DNA from: JAGVPT01 sp964642725
Lineage (GTDB): Bacteria; Bacteroidota; Ignavibacteria; UBA10030; UBA8401
Assembly: GCA_964642725.1 (NCBI GenBank)
Contig: CAZXQG010000001.1
Location: 1 to 64,000 of the forward strand
DNA: 64,000 nt
Reading direction: 5' to 3'
The number at the start of each line of letters is the position of its first letter. Within the stretch, counting starts at the first letter, position 1. Position numbers and translations under genes: made by a program. Of the stretch, positions 28,483-37,075 are shown in pieces. Below the pieces are notes generated by a model. That model made no database searches, was not told the DNA's origin, and saw only the letters and a list, made by a program, of their open reading frames with translations.

Positions 28483-29493
28483 TTACTCAAAATCGTGTTC
28501 AAAATAGTCTATTGCGCGTTTTGCATTCCTCTTGTTCTTCTGCGCGATGACGGTTTCAAGCCGTTTGGAAAATTCTTTTGCAGCATCGTAGCCGTAGTGC
28601 TTCAGGAGATAATCGAGCGCGATGACTTCTGCGATGACGGTGACATTTTTTCCGGGGAAAATCGGGAGCTTGATGTGGGGAACCTCGACTTCCAGAATGG
28701 AAATGGTCGACAGGTCCAATCCGGTCCGTGTAAAATCCTCGGCCTCCTTCCATTCCATCAATTCTACGACAACTTCGACTCTTTTCTGAAATCGAATTGC
28801 TCTGATTCCGAAAATACTCTGCACATCGATAAGGCCAAGTCCCCTGATTTCCATGAAGTGTTTCACGAGGTCGGTCCCGGCGCCGATAAGAATGCCCTCC
28901 CCTTTTCGGGTGACGTTCACGACGTCGTCCGAGACAAGGCGATGGCCGCGCTCGATCAGGTCGAGCGCGATCTCACTTTTTCCGATGCCGGACCTTCCGA
29001 TGAACAACAGGCCAAGGCCGTAGACGTCTACGAATGAACCGTGGATCGTGGTTTGCGGAGAGAACTGGTCGTCGAGAAAATCGCTCAGAAAATAAACTGC
29101 TTTTGTCGTTTCCAGCGATGTCCGAAACATAGGGACATTGTGGTCGGCGGCAAGTTGAACGAGCTCCGGGTCGATCGGATTGTCGCTGGTAACGAAAATG
29201 CAGGGGATCGCGAACTTGAACAGCGTATTGAATGCCTTGATCCTCTCCTCAAGCGGCATGCTGTTCAAGTAACGAATTTCAGTGTTGCCAAACACCTGAA
29301 CACGATCGTACGTGAAGAGGGCGACGTACCCTGCGAGCGCCAAACCCGGCCGATGGATGCTTTTATCACGAATCGTATTATCGAAACCGACGTTCGTTAA
29401 AGGCACCAGCTTCAGACGGGTCTTGTTCGTCTCGTAGAGAAATCCGACCGTGATACTGTGTTTGCGAATCTCTTTGGCTGATTCAAGTTTCAT
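28483..29493 (-). CDS. hprK: HPr kinase/phosphorylase
   Basis: A 336-residue bifunctional enzyme that phosphorylates and dephosphorylates HPr-like proteins on serine. The C-terminal kinase domain has the P-loop GRSGIGKSEIALDLIERGHR, then LVSDDVV, RGLGLIDVQSIFGI and the K-box region EVPHIKLPIFPGKNV. The N-terminal domain (about 1-130) is also complete. In Gram-negative lineages without sugar PTS transport, HprK usually acts with an incomplete phosphorelay; no HPr or EI gene is visible here. It is the last gene of the ybeY-topA-xer-hpf run, 20 bases after hpf. Confidence 0.95.
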   Translation of the reverse strand: MKLESAKEIRKHSITVGFLYETNKTRLKLVPLTNVGFDNTIRDKSIHRPGLALAGYVALFTYDRVQVFGNTEIRYLNSMPLEERIKAFNTLFKFAIPCIFVTSDNPIDPELVQLAADHNVPMFRTSLETTKAVYFLSDFLDDQFSPQTTIHGSFVDVYGLGLLFIGRSGIGKSEIALDLIERGHRLVSDDVVNVTRKGEGILIGAGTDLVKHFMEIRGLGLIDVQSIFGIRAIRFQKRVEVVVELMEWKEAEDFTRTGLDLSTISILEVEVPHIKLPIFPGKNVTVIAEVIALDYLLKHYGYDAAKEFSKRLETVIAQKNKRNAKRAIDYFEHDFE

Positions 29494-29513
29494 CGTCAGT
29501 GCATCAATGGTTG

Positions 29514-29846
29514 TTAATCTTTTTCGGCAATTTTTCGCACTTCACTTTTTGCCTTTTCGTGAAGCTTGCCTTTGTATTTCACGAGCTGGCGTTCGAGCTT
29601 TGCAACGGCAGCATCGACCGATTTCTGATAGTCATCGGACTTCTGGACGGCTTTCAGCAACGTCCCGTACACAATGAGATGGATCTCCGCAACTTTAAGG
29701 CTGTTCCGGGTTCGTTCAAAACTGAGGATGATTTCGGACTTAACGATACCGTCGTAATACCGCTCCAGTTTTGTAACGGCGTCGTGAGCGTAGTCGCGCA
29801 AACTCTCATGCGGTTTAAAGTGTCGGGCCGTAATTTTTATATCCAT
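29514..29846 (-). CDS. hpf: Ribosome hibernation promoting factor, short form
   Basis: A 110-residue protein of the HPF/YfiA family, which binds the 30S subunit and inactivates ribosomes in stationary phase. It opens MDIKITARHFKPHESLRDYA and contains VAEIHLIVYGTLL and SVDAAVAKLERQLVKYKGKL, matching the family beta-alpha fold. The C-terminal dimerisation domain of long HPF is absent. A strong GGAGG precedes the start. It lies between a Xer recombinase and hprK, an order seen in Chlorobi relatives. Confidence 0.94.
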   Translation of the reverse strand: MDIKITARHFKPHESLRDYAHDAVTKLERYYDGIVKSEIILSFERTRNSLKVAEIHLIVYGTLLKAVQKSDDYQKSVDAAVAKLERQLVKYKGKLHEKAKSEVRKIAEKD

Positions 29847-29902
29847 GATACCTCCGTCAAGTTTTCATCCGAGGATTGACAACCGATCGTGCCCGGCCGT
29901 TC

Positions 29903-30811
29903 CTACGATGCTTTCGGGTGTGCCTGCCGGTAGACTTTCTTCAGACGCTCTGAAGTCATATGCGTGTAAATTTGCGTCGTTGAAAGACTTTCATGCCCGA
30001 GTAATTCTTTCACTGCAAAAATATCCGCGCCGCGGTCCAGTAAATGAGTTGCGAAAGAATGCCGAAGCACATGAGGGCTTTGCTGCTGCAGCTCCGAAAC
30101 TTCCTTGAAATATTTTTTGACGATGAGATTGACAGCGCCCGGATAGAGGCGTTTTCCCTTTGCCGTCAAGAACACGGCATTCACATCTCCGGCGTTTTCA
30201 TTGCTCATCAATTGCACTCTCGCCGTTAAGTATCGTTCAAGAGCCTGATGCGCTTTCTTTCCAAACGGAAGAATCCGCTGTTTGTTCCCCTTGCCGACAA
30301 CTTTCACCGTCCTCTCATACACGTCGATATCGTCGGTGTCGAGTCGCACGAGTTCACCCCGGCGCATTCCGGTGCTGTACAGCAATTCTAGAATAGCGGC
30401 ATCACGGGAACCGAGGGGATTTCCTGTATCGGGCAGCGTCATGAGTTTTTCGACGGCAAGCTCGTCAAGAAATTGCGGAAGCTTCTTTTCTGCTTTCGGT
30501 GTGACGACATTGCTCATCGGATTGCCCGGCAGCAGTTTACGCCCGACGGCAAATTTGAAAAAGGACCGAAGCGTGGAAATTTTTCGAACGACGCTCTTTT
30601 TCGTCATGCCGCTGTCGAGCAGAACGCCAAGGAACGACCTCACATGCTCCTGGTCAATTCGTTCCGGATGGCGCAGCGCCTCCGGGTCTTTTTCCAGAAG
30701 AAAGGACTGAAACTGCTGAAGGTCTTTTGAATATGAAACGTGGGTGTGAGGTGAGAAATTTCGCTCACGGTCAATGTATTCGAGAAACAATTTCATCACG
30801 TGATTGAGCAT
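29903..30811 (-). CDS. xerC: Site-specific tyrosine recombinase, XerC/XerD family
   Basis: A 302-residue recombinase that resolves chromosome dimers at dif with a partner and FtsK. The N-terminal SAM-like domain begins with FLEYIDRERNFSPHTHVSYS. Catalytic residues are present: Arg in STGMRRGELVRL, Lys in VVGKGNKQRILPFG, His and Arg in HVLRHSFATHLLDRG, His in LLGHESLSTT and Tyr in IYTHM. Size and motifs are those of chromosomal Xer proteins, not phage integrases. XerC versus XerD is not decided by sequence alone; the symbol rests on its position next to hpf. It starts 10 bases after topA. Confidence 0.9.
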   Translation of the reverse strand: MLNHVMKLFLEYIDRERNFSPHTHVSYSKDLQQFQSFLLEKDPEALRHPERIDQEHVRSFLGVLLDSGMTKKSVVRKISTLRSFFKFAVGRKLLPGNPMSNVVTPKAEKKLPQFLDELAVEKLMTLPDTGNPLGSRDAAILELLYSTGMRRGELVRLDTDDIDVYERTVKVVGKGNKQRILPFGKKAHQALERYLTARVQLMSNENAGDVNAVFLTAKGKRLYPGAVNLIVKKYFKEVSELQQQSPHVLRHSFATHLLDRGADIFAVKELLGHESLSTTQIYTHMTSERLKKVYRQAHPKAS

Positions 30812-30821
30812 CTGAGTACCA

Positions 30822-33074
30822 TTAGACTGCTATTGCTGTTTCTTCACGGACGAATTCTTCCTTGCAATTCGGGCAGAACAAATAGTCCCCTTTTTTCTTT
30901 GAACTTTTCTGGACGAGGTACGGGTTTTTGCAGTTCACGCACTCTTGAATAACCGGCTTGTCCCATGAAACAAAATCACAATCCGGATAGCGCGAGCATC
31001 CGTAAAAGTTTCTCTTCCGTTTCGTCTTCCGCTCGATCACGTCCCCATCTTTGCATTTTGGGCATCTAATCCCCATCGAAATCGGCTGAGTATAATTGCA
31101 CTTCGGATAATTCGAGCACCCCAAGAAAGTCCCGAAGGGCCCCCCCTTCACGACGAGGTCTCCGCCGCATTGTCTGCACTTCAACCCGACCGTATGTGCC
31201 AGCTTCTCGACATCTTCGTCTAACGGTTTTCTGTTCTTGCATGCGGGGTACCCTGTACACGCTTTGAATTGACCGTAACGGCCCCATTTAATAATCATCG
31301 GCTTGCCGCACAGTTCGCACAGTTCACCGGTCTCTTCCTGAAGCGATTTCTTAAGCCTGCCGGTTTCTTTTTCGACATGGTGGAGTGATTCGATGAAAGG
31401 ATGGTAAAAATCTTCCATCACCTGCACATAATTGTTTTTTCCCGATGCGATGGTATCGAGCTCTTCTTCCATCAACGCAGTAAACTTAACGTTGAGAACT
31501 TTCGGAAAGCTGTGAACAAGCAGTTTCGTGACCACCATGCCCAACGAGGTTGCGAAGAGCTTCCTTTCCAATTGGTCGACATATTTTCTGTCGACAATTG
31601 TGCTGACAATGGCGGCGTACGTGCTCGGCCTTCCAATGCCGAGCGACTCCAGCTCTTTCACCAAACTGCTCTCGGTATATCGCGCGGGCGGCTTTGTGAA
31701 ATGCTGTTTCGGCAGAACGTTCCTAAGTGTTGAGTGCTGGCCTGCCTTGAGATTCGCGGGAATCTTGGAAGTAGGATCTTCGTCATCGGCAGATCCTTTT
31801 TCTTCAACCATGTCATCGTACACCTGGAGAAAGCCCCGGAACAGAGGCACTGAACCGGTAGCCCGGAAAGCGTAGTCTCCTCCTTTGATATCCACGGAAA
31901 CTTGTTCAAATGTCGCCGCCATCATCTGACATGCAACAAAGCGGTTCCAAATCAATTCGTAGAGTGCGTAAATATCTTTGTCCAAATGTTTTTTGATATG
32001 CTTCGGAGCAAGCTTTATCGAGGTTGGACGGATTGCCTCGTGGGCATCCTGTGATTCTTTTCTTTTTTTGAATTGATGAGGTTCTTTTGGAAGATATTCG
32101 GGGCCGTACGAATCGTAAATATACCCGCGAACGGCTGCGACTGCTTCGTCGCTTAAACGCGTTGAATCAGTGCGCATATACGTAATCAAACCTACAGTGC
32201 CCTCGTCCCCGAGGTCGATCCCTTCGTACAATTTCTGCGCGAGCATCATTGTGCGCTTCGCCGAGAACCGGAGACGGCTTGCCGCTTCCTGCTGCAGTGT
32301 ACTCGTGATGAACGGTGCTGGAGCAATCCGTTTAACAGTTTTCTTTTGAATGTCGCTGATAGAGTATGTCTGCTTCTGAATATCAGCAGCATATCCCTGC
32401 GCCGTCGTCGTGTCTACGATTTTCGGCTCTGCCCCGTCTATTCGTATCAGTTTAGCATAGAAGGGCTCGGAAGTTTCCGTCTGGAATTCGCCGATGATGG
32501 ACCAATATTCTTCCGGAATAAATTTTTTAATATGTTCTTCTCTCTCGCAAATAAGCCTGAGCGCGACAGATTGAACCCGGCCGGCCGAGAGGCCATAAAA
32601 TACTGTTTTCCAGATAAATGGACTGAGCTTGTAACCGACGACGCGGTCCATGGCCCTGCGAGCCCGCTGCGAATCCACCAGATGCTGGTCTATTTTCTTC
32701 GGAGATGCCATCGCTTCGGCAATTCCCGTCGGCGTGATTTCATGAAAAAGGACGCGGAAGATGTTCTTGTTCTTCGAATCGATTTCCTGCGCGATGTCGT
32801 AGGCGATCGCTTCTCCTTCACGGTCCGGGTCAGTCGCGATGAAGACTTTCTCCGCACCTTCGGCGAGCCGCTGGAGTTTTTCGATGACCTCTTCTTTGCC
32901 TGCTATCGTTTCGTACGAAACGGCGAATTTGTTCTCGACATCAACGCCAAGCTTGCTCTTCGGCAAATTCTTGATATGGCCGACCGATGCCTCAACGACG
33001 AAATCTTTGCCGAGATATTTATTAATCGTCTTTGCTTTCGACGGTGATTCAACGATGATTAACGACTTACTCAT
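30822..33074 (-). CDS. topA: DNA topoisomerase I
   Basis: A 750-residue type IA topoisomerase that relaxes negative supercoils. The TOPRIM domain starts SLIIVESPSKAKTINKYLG and holds the acidic DPDREGEAIAY. The active-site Tyr is in GLITYMRTDSTRLS. The C-terminus carries four zinc-ribbon modules (starting near CELCGKPM, CRQCGGDL, CPKCKDGD and CVNCKNPY), one more than in some relatives. Smg lies 22 bases upstream and xer 10 bases downstream. Confidence 0.97.
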   Translation of the reverse strand: MSKSLIIVESPSKAKTINKYLGKDFVVEASVGHIKNLPKSKLGVDVENKFAVSYETIAGKEEVIEKLQRLAEGAEKVFIATDPDREGEAIAYDIAQEIDSKNKNIFRVLFHEITPTGIAEAMASPKKIDQHLVDSQRARRAMDRVVGYKLSPFIWKTVFYGLSAGRVQSVALRLICEREEHIKKFIPEEYWSIIGEFQTETSEPFYAKLIRIDGAEPKIVDTTTAQGYAADIQKQTYSISDIQKKTVKRIAPAPFITSTLQQEAASRLRFSAKRTMMLAQKLYEGIDLGDEGTVGLITYMRTDSTRLSDEAVAAVRGYIYDSYGPEYLPKEPHQFKKRKESQDAHEAIRPTSIKLAPKHIKKHLDKDIYALYELIWNRFVACQMMAATFEQVSVDIKGGDYAFRATGSVPLFRGFLQVYDDMVEEKGSADDEDPTSKIPANLKAGQHSTLRNVLPKQHFTKPPARYTESSLVKELESLGIGRPSTYAAIVSTIVDRKYVDQLERKLFATSLGMVVTKLLVHSFPKVLNVKFTALMEEELDTIASGKNNYVQVMEDFYHPFIESLHHVEKETGRLKKSLQEETGELCELCGKPMIIKWGRYGQFKACTGYPACKNRKPLDEDVEKLAHTVGLKCRQCGGDLVVKGGPFGTFLGCSNYPKCNYTQPISMGIRCPKCKDGDVIERKTKRKRNFYGCSRYPDCDFVSWDKPVIQECVNCKNPYLVQKSSKKKGDYLFCPNCKEEFVREETAIAV

Positions 33075-33096
33075 GCTTCAAACCTATTCGCTCCGC

Positions 33097-33555
33097 TCAA
33101 TGAATTGTGTCCTTGCCGTTGAACATGACCCTGCTTCCGGAGCCGTGGGAATCATTGTCTTCGAGCATTATCGATGCAACGATCGATTTTGTTTCCTGCA
33201 TACCGGCTGAAACGTAATCGGCCAGCATCACCCGGTCGATGACCGTTTCAATATCCTCTTCTGAAATCAAACCGAGCTCATGCAGCTGGATTAAATAGCC
33301 GTGCGCTTCGGGAGTAAACACCATCCGCTCCGCATCGTGAAGCACACGGTGTGAATGGGGGGAGCTTTTGGAGATTTCCTTCACCAGGTTCTCGCCGAGA
33401 TTGATTTTCTCGTAGAGCCAGCTGAACGCGGTGCTGATTTCGGTAGGCGTGTAACCGCTGTTGGTCAACACGCTCAAATCAATTTCCCCGATCGGAATAT
33501 TGTTCCGCAATTCGCCCATCAAGTAAACGATGATTTCAACTATTTTTTCACGCAT
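33097..33555 (-). CDS. smg: Smg family protein (DUF494)
   Basis: A 152-residue protein with the DUF494 pattern: MREKIVEIIVYLMGELRNN at the start, then LTNSGYTPTEISTAFSWLYE and a C-terminal helical part near EDIETVIDRVMLADY. Function is unknown. In proteobacteria smg neighbours dprA and topA-like zinc proteins, and here it is 22 bases upstream of topA, so the association with topoisomerase appears conserved across phyla. Confidence 0.88.
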   Translation of the reverse strand: MREKIVEIIVYLMGELRNNIPIGEIDLSVLTNSGYTPTEISTAFSWLYEKINLGENLVKEISKSSPHSHRVLHDAERMVFTPEAHGYLIQLHELGLISEEDIETVIDRVMLADYVSAGMQETKSIVASIMLEDNDSHGSGSRVMFNGKDTIH

Positions 33556-33625
33556 TGTCGTGGTCCGTCCGCCTGCTTCTGGTTACCGTCTTCATCGAGG
33601 CAATGTAACAAAAAATCCCAGAGTG

Positions 33626-34060
33626 TCAAATCGATGGCACACCGCGGGTACATCTGGTCACATACCTCTCCTGCAATTCAAACATTTTTTTTCGTTGTTT
33701 TGTTCTTTTGTCGTCATAGCCAAGCGCATGAAGAACTCCGTGAATGACCAACCGCGTTACTTCGTTCTTCACGGTTACTTTATATAGACGCGCCTGACGC
33801 CGCGCTTGATTCACGTTGATGTAAATTTCAGCTTCGAGGAAGGGAGGTTTTTCAATCAGAAAAGTAATGACGTCTGTGTTGAATCTATGCCCCAAATATG
33901 CCGTATTGAGTTTCTTAATAGCGTTATCGTCGACAAATATACAGGAAATCTTCCCCTCTGGAACGCGCTCTTCTCTAAAAATGAAGGAAACAATCCTCCC
34001 GATTGCCTTCTTCGACACACGGTATTCCCGACAACTATGCGGAACGACAACCTCCACCAT
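33626..34060 (-). CDS. ybeY: Endoribonuclease YbeY, rRNA maturation factor
   Basis: A 144-residue zinc-dependent endoribonuclease involved in 16S rRNA 3'-end maturation and ribosome quality control. The metal site reads HGVLHALGYDD: the two histidines of the HGxLHLxGYDH motif are kept, while the third ligand position is Asp, a change I believe is usual in Bacteroidota. FNTDVITFLIEK and LEAEIYINVNQARRQA match the rest of the family. The start overlaps the previous stop by one base (TAATG). Confidence 0.93.
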   Translation of the reverse strand: MVEVVVPHSCREYRVSKKAIGRIVSFIFREERVPEGKISCIFVDDNAIKKLNTAYLGHRFNTDVITFLIEKPPFLEAEIYINVNQARRQARLYKVTVKNEVTRLVIHGVLHALGYDDKRTKQRKKMFELQERYVTRCTRGVPSI

Positions 34061-34536
34061 TACCGCTTTCTTTTCGTTGCAGCCTTTTTCGCCTGTTCCG
34101 GCAGCACCGATTCTGTAAGAGACAGTGCAATACCCGACAGCATCACTTCAGGGCCAAGCTGGGTAAAATCACCGGAGAGCAAAGAGCGGTCAACGTTTGC
34201 GTACAGCGAACATCCGCCCTCTTTTTCGATGATGAGGCCCGAAACTTTCCCGTCGCGCTGGCCGACAAAAGTCACTTCGCCCAGCATTTTGCTGACCACG
34301 TAGCCCGAGCAGAAATGCAACTGTAAATGAGCGTTGGGAGTGTACACGGTGACAAGGTTTCCCCTCTCTTTGCCGATCATTATATTCGAATAGATCTCCA
34401 CGGCAAGCTTCTGCTTTGTGCCGCTCTTCCCCACCTCGAATCGGACATTGTTGCCTCTCGCCTTTCCTTTCACTCCAAGAGCAGCGGAAAGTTTTTTGAA
34501 ATCAGAGGGTGTGAAAATGAACGTTGTTGTTGACAT
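34060..34536 (-). CDS. Conserved-looking protein of unknown function upstream of ybeY
   Basis: A 158-residue soluble protein from ATG 34536 (a TTG 12 bases earlier is also in frame). It begins MSTTTFIFTPSDFKKLSAAL, has a beta-rich middle (KLAVEIYSNIMIG, NLVTVYTPNAHLQLHFCSGY, EVTFVGQRDGKVSGLIIEKE) and ends in a basic tail (EQAKKAATKRKR). I recognise no domain. The alternating beta pattern suggests a small barrel or PilZ-like fold, but I cannot support that further. Its stop overlaps the ybeY start (TAATG), so it is coupled to a ribosome-maturation enzyme. It is the first gene after the leader terminator. Confidence 0.7.
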   Translation of the reverse strand: MSTTTFIFTPSDFKKLSAALGVKGKARGNNVRFEVGKSGTKQKLAVEIYSNIMIGKERGNLVTVYTPNAHLQLHFCSGYVVSKMLGEVTFVGQRDGKVSGLIIEKEGGCSLYANVDRSLLSGDFTQLGPEVMLSGIALSLTESVLPEQAKKAATKRKR

Positions 34537-34560
34537 GGAAATTGACAATGGAAAAAGAAA

Positions 34561-34588
34561 AAACCCCGTCTCACAATTCTCGGGGTTT
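34561..34588 (-). terminator. Intrinsic terminator in the leader of the ybeY-topA-hprK operon
   Basis: On the minus strand AAACCCCG and CGGGGTTT form an 8-bp stem with a 12-base loop, followed by TTT, C and a T-run. It lies about 75 bases downstream of the predicted transcription start and 24 bases before the ATG at 34536, so it could attenuate the operon as well as stop read-through from the MBL-fold gene. Confidence 0.78.
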
Positions 34589-34669
34589 ACAACGGTGTAC
34601 TTTTCGGTTCTTGCGCGGAAAAGCCCGTATGATCACATCGAATATATTGTACGTCACAACTCACAACAT

Positions 34670-34698
34670 AATATAAAGATGGATCGCCGAATAGTCAA
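34670..34698 (-). promoter_or_regulatory. Promoter for the unknown-ybeY-smg-topA operon
   Basis: On the minus strand TTGACT (34698-34693), a 17-base spacer and TATATT (34675-34670). It begins only 12 bases after the stop of the MBL-fold gene. Predicted start near 34663. Confidence 0.7.
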
Positions 34699-34709
34699 GT
34701 TCATTTTTA

Positions 34710-35606
34710 TTACCACGTTAACTCTAATCCTTCACGCGCTGCGGTGCATTCGAACGTGAAGTTCTTTGTTTTAATTTCTTTTTTGCACTTCAACAGTATG
34801 TCGTCAACCTTTTCATCGCTGCGGTTCGGTTCATGATGAAATAACACAAGATGGCGGACGTTTGCTTCGGCGGCCACTTTAAGTGTGAACAAGTAGTGTG
34901 AATGTCCCCATCCGACTTTATCAACATACTCTTCAGGGGTGTACGTGCAATCGTGGATAAGGATGTCGGCGTTTCGAGCAAAATCGAATATGCGTTGATT
35001 GGGGTCGCCGGAGACGGCGGCATATTTGTCCTGAACAATTTTCTCAAAGTTAGTGATGCGGCCGGCCACTTCTTTATCGAACGGTTCGTTATCGCTAATA
35101 TACACGAGCGTTTTGCCTTTGTATTCAAGACGGTACCCTACCGTGAACCCGGGATGATTGACATACATCGTTCGTACGTGCGCGCCAAAAATCGTAAACT
35201 CTTCTTCTCCGATCGGCCGAAAATTTATTTTCGCCTTCAATTCACTCAATTGAACCGGGAAATAGATCCTGTTCATTTGGTCGGCAATAATACGCTGGAG
35301 ATTCACTTCCTTCCTTTCGGTCCCAATAATTGTAATCTCATTTCCCGAGATCAGCGCCGGCTTGAAGAAAGGAAATCCCTGGATATGGTCCCAGTGCGGA
35401 TGGGTGATGAGAAGATACGTATTAAGCGATTCTCCGTTTGCAATAAGATGGTCGCCTAAGCCGCGTATGCCCGTTCCCGCGTCGAAAATAATTAGTTCGT
35501 CGTTGTCGAGGCGAAGTTCAAGTGAAGGCGTATTTCCACCATACCGTACCGTCGCCTTGCCGGGTGTCGGGATTGAACCGCGCACACCCCAGAATTTTAA
35601 TTTCAT
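34710..35606 (-). CDS. MBL-fold metallo-hydrolase
   Basis: A 298-residue metallo-beta-lactamase-fold hydrolase of the PhnP / cyclic-phosphodiesterase-like group. It opens MKLKFWGVRGSIPTPGKATV, the signature of this subgroup, and has the metal motif THPHWDHIQGFPFF, then HPGFTVGYRL, HDCTYTPEEY with WGHSHY, and a final LFHHEP. All usual metal ligands are present. The substrate is likely a phosphodiester or cyclic nucleotide but cannot be fixed. It ends the ctpA-DUF3108-gamma-CA run. A small A/T hairpin (TTCTATTT-GAG-AAATAGAA, 35620-35638) separates it from the previous gene. Confidence 0.9.
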   Translation of the reverse strand: MKLKFWGVRGSIPTPGKATVRYGGNTPSLELRLDNDELIIFDAGTGIRGLGDHLIANGESLNTYLLITHPHWDHIQGFPFFKPALISGNEITIIGTERKEVNLQRIIADQMNRIYFPVQLSELKAKINFRPIGEEEFTIFGAHVRTMYVNHPGFTVGYRLEYKGKTLVYISDNEPFDKEVAGRITNFEKIVQDKYAAVSGDPNQRIFDFARNADILIHDCTYTPEEYVDKVGWGHSHYLFTLKVAAEANVRHLVLFHHEPNRSDEKVDDILLKCKKEIKTKNFTFECTAAREGLELTW

Positions 35607-35639
35607 GGCATTATCTCTGTTCTATTTGAGAAATAGAAT

Positions 35640-36149
35640 TTAGATCCTGTATGTTGCAACATAGTCAACATAATTTTGGGCGGAATGGATAAGAGATTGC
35701 CGTTCTTCCTCGGTCAAAGGCCGTACGACTTTCGCCGGCACTCCCGCCGCCAACATCCCTTCAGGAATAACAGAATGGCCGACAACAACTGCACCGGCCG
35801 CAACCAGAGAATAGGGACCGACACAAGCATTATCCAGTACGACCGCCCCCATACCAATCAGAGAAAAGTCTCTTATCGTTGCAGCATGAACGACAGCGCT
35901 GTGGCCAACGGTAACGTTTGAGCCGATGACCAACGGATACGTTTTGTGGGTAACATGCAGCACCGAGCAATCCTGGATATTTGTTCGTTCACCTATTCGG
36001 ATGAAATTCACGTCGCCGCGAATGACAGCATTAAACCAAACGCTGCTGTCTCTCCCAATCTCAACATCTCCTATGACATGCGCCCCTTCCGCCATAAAAA
36101 CACTGGGGTGAATCTTCGGCGTGACGCCGCCGTACTGGATAATGCTCAT
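35640..36149 (-). CDS. Gamma carbonic anhydrase family protein (left-handed beta-helix)
   Basis: A 169-residue protein of hexapeptide repeats, as in YrdA/PaaY/CamH-like proteins. The imperfect [LIV]GxxxxV repeats run through VIGDVEIGRDSSVWFNAVIR, and zinc-ligand histidines appear in CSVLHVTHK and VGHSAVVHAA. Family members are trimeric and bind zinc or iron; many are not active carbonic anhydrases. It starts 5 bases after the DUF3108 gene. Role in this operon is unknown. Confidence 0.92.
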   Translation of the reverse strand: MSIIQYGGVTPKIHPSVFMAEGAHVIGDVEIGRDSSVWFNAVIRGDVNFIRIGERTNIQDCSVLHVTHKTYPLVIGSNVTVGHSAVVHAATIRDFSLIGMGAVVLDNACVGPYSLVAAGAVVVGHSVIPEGMLAAGVPAKVVRPLTEEERQSLIHSAQNYVDYVATYRI

Positions 36150-36154
36150 CGTGC

Positions 36155-37075
36155 TTACTCTTCAGGAGCGCGCGGCGGAACCCAGCCGGGACGGTTCCAT
36201 TTGATTAACTCGAGGCGCACACTTCCCAGAATAACTTTCATCTTCGCTACAATCGGCACGGCGGCCTCATCGTTGCTGAACCACCCTGAAAAGCCGCCTG
36301 TAAGTCCGAAAATTCCGACGAAATCGGCTCGCCCTTCGAACTCTATCGTCTCGACGGGATACTTGACGGCATCAATCTCGGTCGACTTTTTCTTTCCTGT
36401 GAAATTAATGTACGTGTTCACTTTCTTTTCGGTCACGAACGTAGGGACATTCTTCGTTTCCGTTGAATGAATATTTCCTCGCGCGTAGTAGAATAACGAC
36501 AACCCGTCCTGATACGGAGAACTGATCGTATCCGCTGATTTCATCGTTGAGTCATGTTGTCGGCGGATGCCTCTCTCTACGAAGACGCGACCCCGTGCGT
36601 AATCGAATGAGTAGTTCGAATACGAAACGTTATTCGTGTCTTTGTTATCAACTCCCGAAAAAAAATGTGAATACAACTGCGGATCGATTTCGCTGTAAAA
36701 AATCCAATGCAAGTTGACGAACGGAACTCCGCCGTAGGAATCCATGAATGCTTTTGTGCGAAAGACGGTGACACCGTCTTTTTGTGCCGTATCAAGGATT
36801 TCCAATTTCACCGTCCCCAAAGAAAAAATCGAATAGCTCACTTCATACTCTAGTCGTTCTCCTACGAAAAACATCCCCGAAGGAGCGGCAATATCAAAAC
36901 TCGGACCCGAAGAGCATGTGGCTTCACCCGGCTTCACCGAAAAGAACAGCGCCCCGAGCACAACGGCAAGGCAAAGAAAGCCTGCAATGAATTTCTTGTT
37001 CTTCGGTTTCTTTAAAAACCATTTCATCACAATCGAAGGAGGACGATGTCCATCCGGTGCATCAAGATCATCCAT
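36155..37075 (-). CDS. DUF3108 domain envelope protein
   Basis: A 306-residue protein with a cytosolic N-terminal tail, one membrane anchor or signal (FIAGFLCLAVVLGALFFSV) and a periplasmic DUF3108 domain. The domain starts GMFFVGERLEYEVSYSIFSL and reads GTVKLEILD, then HWIFYSEIDPQLYSHFF and a lipocalin-like series of strands. Family function is unknown. The start at 37075 overlaps the ctpA stop by one base (TAATG); the internal ATG at 37027 has no SD. Coupling to the processing protease suggests an envelope role. Confidence 0.85.
   Translation of the reverse strand: MDDLDAPDGHRPPSIVMKWFLKKPKNKKFIAGFLCLAVVLGALFFSVKPGEATCSSGPSFDIAAPSGMFFVGERLEYEVSYSIFSLGTVKLEILDTAQKDGVTVFRTKAFMDSYGGVPFVNLHWIFYSEIDPQLYSHFFSGVDNKDTNNVSYSNYSFDYARGRVFVERGIRRQHDSTMKSADTISSPYQDGLSLFYYARGNIHSTETKNVPTFVTEKKVNTYINFTGKKKSTEIDAVKYPVETIEFEGRADFVGIFGLTGGFSGWFSNDEAAVPIVAKMKVILGSVRLELIKWNRPGWVPPRAPEE

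Noticed and set aside
33700..33740. Loss of the third His ligand in YbeY as a sign of inactivation
   Set aside because: The HGxLHxxGYDD form with Asp is, as far as I know, usual in Bacteroidota YbeY, so it is not treated as a defect.
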